A DNA stretch of 64,000 nt, taken from the NCBI GenBank assembly GCA_951799405.1, contig OX637335.1:19100342-19164341 (forward strand), in the 5' to 3' direction. Below, in pieces: positions 59,806 through 64,000 of this stretch (its first letter is position 1; the number at the start of each line of letters is the position of its first letter). This DNA is from Agapetus fuscipes. Its lineage: Eukaryota > Arthropoda > Insecta > Trichoptera > Glossosomatidae. Made by a program: the position numbers and the translations under genes. Under the pieces are notes generated by a model. That model was not told the origin of the DNA and searched no databases. It worked only from the letters and a program-made list of their open reading frames with translations.

Positions 59806-59826
59806 AAAAAGTGGCCAATCATCCCC

Positions 59827-60110
59827 CCAGTGCTTGTTTGGCGTATCTGCCATTCGATTAAAATATGACCTTTCAGACATTGCCTCAGAAATCAGATTTT
59901 ATAAATACACATAAACATAAAAAACTAAAGTGTGATCTATAATCTATAATCTAAGTTGCAAGGATGTATTCATTTAAAGCTCTCAGATGTATGCCCACAA
60001 ACCAACAAGTGATAGTTGTTAAAATATTGTAAAATCAATGTCCCGTTGTCATAAGACATGTTGGTCCAGTAAACATATAAAAATTGCTCATGTGAAATCT
60101 CTGAATAATA
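59827..60110 (-). mobile_element. MITE, AGTGCTTGTTTG family, with inserted RTE tail piece
   Basis: The left end CCAGTGCTTGTTTGGCGTAT (59827-59890) and the right part 'GTCATAAGACATGTTGGTCC' to 'TTGCTCATGTGAAATC' (60020-60110) enclose an RTE tail end (59938-60018, 'TGATCTATAATCTATAATCT'). Confidence 0.65.
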
Positions 60111-60129
60111 TCTGATGCACATAATTTCA

Positions 60130-60794
60130 TAATATAAGGTCTTTATTGTTTTTTATCAATATGTACAAAGTATTACAATAAAAATAAATTTTAAAAATCT
60201 AATTACAATAAATACTCCCCAAAGTAAGCATAGCTTGTGTTTTGGGGAGGATTCCAACTTATCTTAACTTAAAATTAATCACTTAATAGATAAAAATCAT
60301 AAAAAACAAAAATAATATATACACCATTTAGTCATTTACTCAGCAAAAAACAGAAAGACAAAAAATAAAATAAAATAACATAAAGAGGTAACATGTTTAA
60401 ATAGAAAATACAGAAATAGGAATTATACATATATACACACATGTAGATATATGAAAAAAATAACAAAAATAATAATGATAAGAATAATATACAAAAAACC
60501 AATCAAATATAAACACTCAACTATTTACACCTCTTTCAAATATTTGCTGATCATGTACTTAATGGCCCTAGGATCTGCGTGCTTATCATGCTTATACCTG
60601 GAAAAAAGTGCATTGTACCACCTTACACCCAAATAATCGTAGTGATGTTGGCCGGTTGCTGTATTCTTTCTAGGAACTTTGATTAGAAGCGACTCTCTAC
60701 GCGATCTACCACTCGGGATTACAATATCCCCCGGATTATATCCGTGGATAAAGTAATCCTTATGAACTTGGTAGAGAGCCGCTCTCTTATACAA
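60130..60794 (-). pseudogene. non-LTR retrotransposon C-terminal end with 3' UTR
   Basis: Minus-strand codons 60794-60528 read 'LYQVHKDYFIHGYNPGDIVI', 'PSGRSRRESLLIKVPRKNTA', 'HHYDYLGVRWYNALFSRYKH' and 'YMISKYLKEV', then a stop. The pattern 'H.Y.....I..P..R......S......G...YN.L' is that of Jockey/CR1-group LINE C-termini. The downstream 3' UTR (60130-60520) is A-rich on the plus strand and contains a stem CCCCAAA/TTTGGGG (60218-60246). RT core absent. Confidence 0.55.
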
Positions 60795-60828
60795 TTAAGA
60801 CATATTAAGACAAACAATGAGTTTCTGC

Positions 60829-61305
60829 TGATCTTCAATGAAAAAACTAGAGTGTCAGTAAGGATTTTCCGTGGATGAAAACTGAGGCGTCTGTAAGAAG
60901 CGAGGAACTTAAGGGTTGAGAGTGTAAGATAGTGGCAGAAGAATTCTCTCCTGATCTCCGATGAAAAAATCACGAAGAATAAAGTGATTTTATAGAAGTT
61001 GAAAACTGAGGTCTCTGTAAGAAGCAAGGAACTTAAGGGTTGAGAGTGTTAGATGGTGGCAGAAGAATTCTCTCCTGATCTCCGATGAAAAAATCACGAA
61101 GAATAAAGTGATTTTATAGAAGTTGAAAACTGAGGTCTCTGTAAGAAGCAAGGAACTTAAGGGTTGAGAGTGTTAGATGGTGGCAGAAGAATTCTCTCCT
61201 GATCTCCGATGAAAAAATTACAAATAATAAACGAATTTTGAAGAAGGTGAATACAGAGGTCTCTGTAAGAAGCAAGGAGCTTAGGGGGTGGGGCTGTGGG
61301 GGGTT
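60829..61305. repeat. 124-bp minisatellite, about 3.8 units
   Basis: Unit starts at 60829, 60953, 61077 and 61201 give an exact 124-base period. Each unit runs 'GATCTCCGATGAAAAAAT' ... 'GAGGTCTCTGTAAGAAGCAA' ... 'GGCAGAAGAATTCTCTCCT'. Units 2 and 3 are almost identical. The period is not a multiple of three, so it is not a coding repeat. Confidence 0.92.
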
Positions 61306-61542
61306 CCAGGCCATGTGATGCATTGCGGAAGTCGCCGCAGCGCCGGTAGCAGGATGCTGCTAGTTTCCGGTTATAATTTTATTAGAATGGTACAATTATT
61401 CACAATGCGGCAATCAAAACTTCATGCTCCGTGTTTTTCTTGCAGTTGTAATGGTTGCTTAAAGTACAGATACAAGATATTCATTCGAATTGATTTTTAC
61501 GTTATTTATTTTCTTTTTAAGGTTTTGTTCTTTTCTCATACT

Positions 61543-61735
61543 TCTTCTTCTTGAGTCACTTCTAACGAAGATCGGCGATCGTCATAGCTATTTTGATTTT
61601 TGATACTGCGGCTCGAAATAGGGACTTGGTGCTTCTGCCGAACCACTGTCGCAGGTTCTTCAGCCACGATGTCCTTCGGCGTCCCTGAGATCTTCTCCCC
61701 TCAATCTTACCCTGAATGATAAGATGAAGGAGACG
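61543..61735 (-). pseudogene. LINE C-terminal fragment, same family as 46.9 kb
   Basis: Nearly identical to 46861-47050. The minus strand encodes 'GKIEGRRSQGRRRTSWLKNL' and 'LFRAAVSKIKIAMTIADLR'-type residues, with the (GAA)n end at 61543-61550. The stop seen at 46.9 kb is absent here (CGACAG for TGACAG). Confidence 0.65.
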
Positions 61736-61782
61736 GTACTACATACTTAAATGTTATTTATTATTTGAATTCGTTTACTTAA

Positions 61783-62013
61783 AGGTTGGTATGAAGCTGA
61801 CCACCCGTACTGTAAAAAATGGTTCACTTTGCCAATGTCACCCCTGTGTCAGGGAAGGTCGGAAAAAGTTGTAGGGCTTATGTTAATTTGAGGTTTGGAT
61901 TTTATTTGTAAGTACACATTCAGCATTTGTAAGCGCAAACTACACGTGTTTGTTTGTGGGCATGCATTTAAGAGCTTTGAATGTTAGTATATCCTTGCAA
62001 CTTAGATTATAGA
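61783..62013 (+). repeat. RTE 3'-tail repeat, TATAGAT subtype, near full length
   Basis: 'TTAAAGGTTGGTATGAAGCT' to 'CTTGCAACTTAGATTATAGA'. Intact hairpin variant CCCTGTGTCAGGG. Confidence 0.85.
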
Positions 62014-62079
62014 TTAAATATATCTAAATTTCTCAGCTTTTAAAAAATATCTATAAGTATATTTTGATAATTAAGATCT

Positions 62080-62257
62080 ACATAAAATGTATGCTCACAA
62101 GTGTGTGCAAGTTTGCGCTTACACCAACGCATGTGAATTTATAAGTTTAAAAAAACAAATTTAAAATGAAATCCTGTGCCTCTTCCCTGAAACGGGAGTA
62201 ACATTGGAAAAGTGAATCAAATTGACGATATGGGTGATCAGCTTCATGCCAGCTAAT
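62080..62257 (-). repeat. RTE 3'-tail repeat, diverged
   Basis: The minus strand has 'TGGCATGAAGCTGATCACCC', 'ACTTTTCCAATGTTACTCCC' and 'GTTTCAGGGAAGAGG'. Confidence 0.65.
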
Positions 62258-62261
62258 ACAT

Positions 62262-62465
62262 TTTTTTCCAATGCCATCCCGGTTTCAGGGAAAACGGCAG
62301 GAGAAGCACAGTTTATGTTCATGGGAAGTCTGTTTTTTCCGTATGTACATATGCATCATGTGTATGCGTAAACTCACATGTGCCTGCTTTTGGGCACGCA
62401 TAAAATTTCAGCCTTAAATGCCAATATATCTTTGCAACTTAGATAATAAATTATAGATAATATCC
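62262..62465 (+). repeat. RTE 3'-tail repeat, 3' two-thirds
   Basis: 'TTCCAATGCCATCCCGGTTT', 'CAGGGAAAACGGCAGGAG' and 'CTTTGCAACTTAGATAATAA'. It resembles the 4010 copy ('CCGGTTCAGGG', 'GGCAGGAG'), suggesting an older subfamily. Confidence 0.75.
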
Positions 62466-62469
62466 GTTG

Positions 62470-63340
62470 ATTAAACTGAACATGAAAAAAATGAAGTTTA
62501 TACTATGTGAAAAATATACAAAAAAATATCTCATTTTGTTAAGCAGACGTTTTTACTATCAAACCATCGATCCGTTCAACTATAATTCAAAATATGATTT
62601 CATTGGATTTATGATATCGATGCAATAAAGAGTATGCTCAAACCTTCAGTATTATTTTAATAGGATGCAATACGATTGTAAATGCCACATTGTGTCATTG
62701 ATTTACTGGATTTGTGATCATTGCATCGTAAAAAGATACACTCATACACCAAGTATTAATTTCTGTTAAAGTTTTACCAAAGAAATGTACGGAAACTGAA
62801 AAAGCACCTATAGTGCGAGTCTTAGTTTTGAAGCATTTTTTCTAAAACGCTTAAGTTGAGTTTTGATGTAATATTTTATACTTGGGTATTTAGGAAAATA
62901 AATCTATATTCGAATGTGTTCTGCCACGTGTGGGTTGATATGGACTTAAATTCCACATCGATATTCCCTTTATGGTATTGTTGGACTATTTGCTTTAAAA
63001 TGGTTTATCTAACATATAAATAAAATAAGCAATTTATGCGATTATATATTAATGTCCAAAAGAGAAAAAATTAAGGTATTATTGTGTATCTATTTTATGG
63101 GATTTTTGATTAATTTATTGTTGGAGTTTAAGTATAAAAAAACTAGATACGATAAACTATATAGTTGATATGGAATGATAATTGGTTGTTTTAATTTATG
63201 CTCCTAGCGGTCTTTTTTTTTATAGAAATAATTTTGTGTGCAGAATTTTTCCCTGTAAGACATACTAAATTTAATATAGATTATAAAGATAACTTTCTGG
63301 AACACTATTTTCTATCTAGGTACGCTACCAAGATTGACAG
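62470..63340. other. AT-rich stretch; R5 relic at 62770-62890
   Basis: R5 landmarks 'AAATGTACGGAAACTGAAAA', 'CGCTTAAGTTGAGTTTTGAT' and 'TATTTTATACTTGGGTA' are present. The rest is without structure. Confidence 0.4.
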
Positions 63341-63344
63341 TGTC

Positions 63345-63378
63345 TATCTATCTATAATCTATAATCTAAGCTGCAAGT
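63345..63378 (-). repeat. RTE 3'-tail repeat, terminal 34 bases
   Basis: 'CTATAATCTATAATCTAAGC' then TGCAAG is the extreme 3' end of the tail. It is followed at once by foreign sequence. Confidence 0.55.
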
Positions 63379-63399
63379 AGAGATGGAAAAAACGGCTTA

Positions 63400-63470
63400 G
63401 TAAAAAAAACGAAAAAACGCTTACGCTTTTTAAAATAAGCAGCTTAAAAAGCGTTTTTTCGTTTTTTGGG
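63400..63470. repeat. short inverted repeat, AAAAACGAAAAAACGCTT
   Basis: 'AAAAACGAAAAAACGCTT' (near 63404-63421) and 'AAGCGTTTTTTCGTTTTTT' (63450-63468) are reverse complements around 28 bases. Low-complexity A/T sequence with CG steps. Confidence 0.6.
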
Positions 63471-63847
63471 TTTATAAAGCTAAATCTGCCGTTTTTGTTT
63501 CTTACACTTTATGGTCTTAGCAAAATAGTTACAGTAATGAAAAAAATCAAGCATGTTTATTTTTTTTTATCTTAATTACAAAGCTTAAACAAAATATATA
63601 ACTTAAGAATTGCCACCACAAAAAAATATTAAAAAAAACGCGTTTTTTTACATTTTTAGCTTTTTTTTCGTGTGTGCTGAATTTCGGATTTTTATTTGCT
63701 TTTTACTTACAGAAATATACATTGTTCAGGTTCAATACTCAACATTTTTTCAATAATGTCAATAGTTTTTGAGTAAATATGGAAAAACTGAAACTACTAA
63801 ATGAATTAAATTTTAATTAAATCAAAGAACACAGCCCCTAGCCGGCC

Positions 63848-64000
63848 CTAGCCGCCATTGTTGCAAATCAACCGCCATTCCTTTCGGTCCTTACATACTT
63901 CTTTCATTTCATTCAGAGTCATAATCTTTTTCATGCACTCTCTCCTTTTGTTATGACTCTGAATATCCCATTCATTCGCTATTTCGGAAATTTGATCCAT
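63848..64000 (-). pseudogene. RTE-like ORF C-terminus, runs off the window
   Basis: The minus strand reads 'MDQISEIANEWDIQSHNKRR', 'ECMKKIMTLNEMKEVCKDRK' and 'EWRLICNNGG', then TAG (63848-63850). Same subfamily as 33224-34420. The frame is open to the window edge, so the copy may be longer and better preserved beyond it. The usual 3' UTR and tail do not follow, so its 3' end appears rearranged. Confidence 0.85.

Noticed and set aside
60829..61305. CRISPR array or coding tandem repeat
   Set aside because: Units are contiguous without variable spacers, in a eukaryotic context, and the 124-base period is not a multiple of three.

Overview
The window is eukaryotic, most likely from an invertebrate and plausibly an arthropod. 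It is roughly two-thirds A+T by eye, with no operons, no long host reading frames and dense nested transposable elements (TEs). I find no confident host protein-coding gene, no rRNA, no functional tRNA and no CRISPR. The organism guess rests on the TE types: RTE-like LINEs with GRGRPRK C-termini, L2/CR1-like LINEs, tRNA-derived SINEs, fold-back elements and short inverted-repeat transposons (MITEs). It is inference.

Layout. 1-10.8 kb: AT-rich sequence with MITEs, fragments of LINE 3' ends and arrays of short 'TGTCGT' phrases. 11.2-14.6 kb: a nearly complete RTE-like retrotransposon (endonuclease, reverse transcriptase and C-terminal region) with one frameshift. 15.1-20.8 kb: a 4.4 kb body (A) between two direct 540 bp repeats (C1, C2); each C repeat begins with a long hairpin carrying hammerhead-ribozyme-like cores. 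21.9-24.1 kb: L2 and SINE remnants. 24.7-28.5 kb: a second copy of the body (B) without flanking C repeats. 28.9-43.0 kb: SINEs, a 5'-truncated RTE element (33.2-34.8 kb), a textbook-like hammerhead motif (39.9 kb) and a nested MITE cluster (42.2-43.0 kb). 43.5-46.0 kb: LINE fragments, including an L2-like element inserted in frame into an RTE copy with a 6 bp target-site duplication. 46-64 kb: many 3' tails, an inverted pair of phrase arrays (52.4-52.9 kb), a 124 bp minisatellite (60.8-61.3 kb) and an RTE copy running off the right edge.

How the parts relate. The commonest repeat, about 250 bp and present some 30 times, is the 3' end of the RTE-like LINE; the 34 kb, 17 kb and 51 kb copies link it to RTE coding sequence or 3' UTR. 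One tRNA-derived SINE shares its 3' end with the L2-like LINE, a classic SINE-LINE partnership. Comparing bodies A and B, and repeats C1 and C2, gives four filled/empty-site pairs inside the window, so several insertions can be delimited and placed in relative order without outside data.
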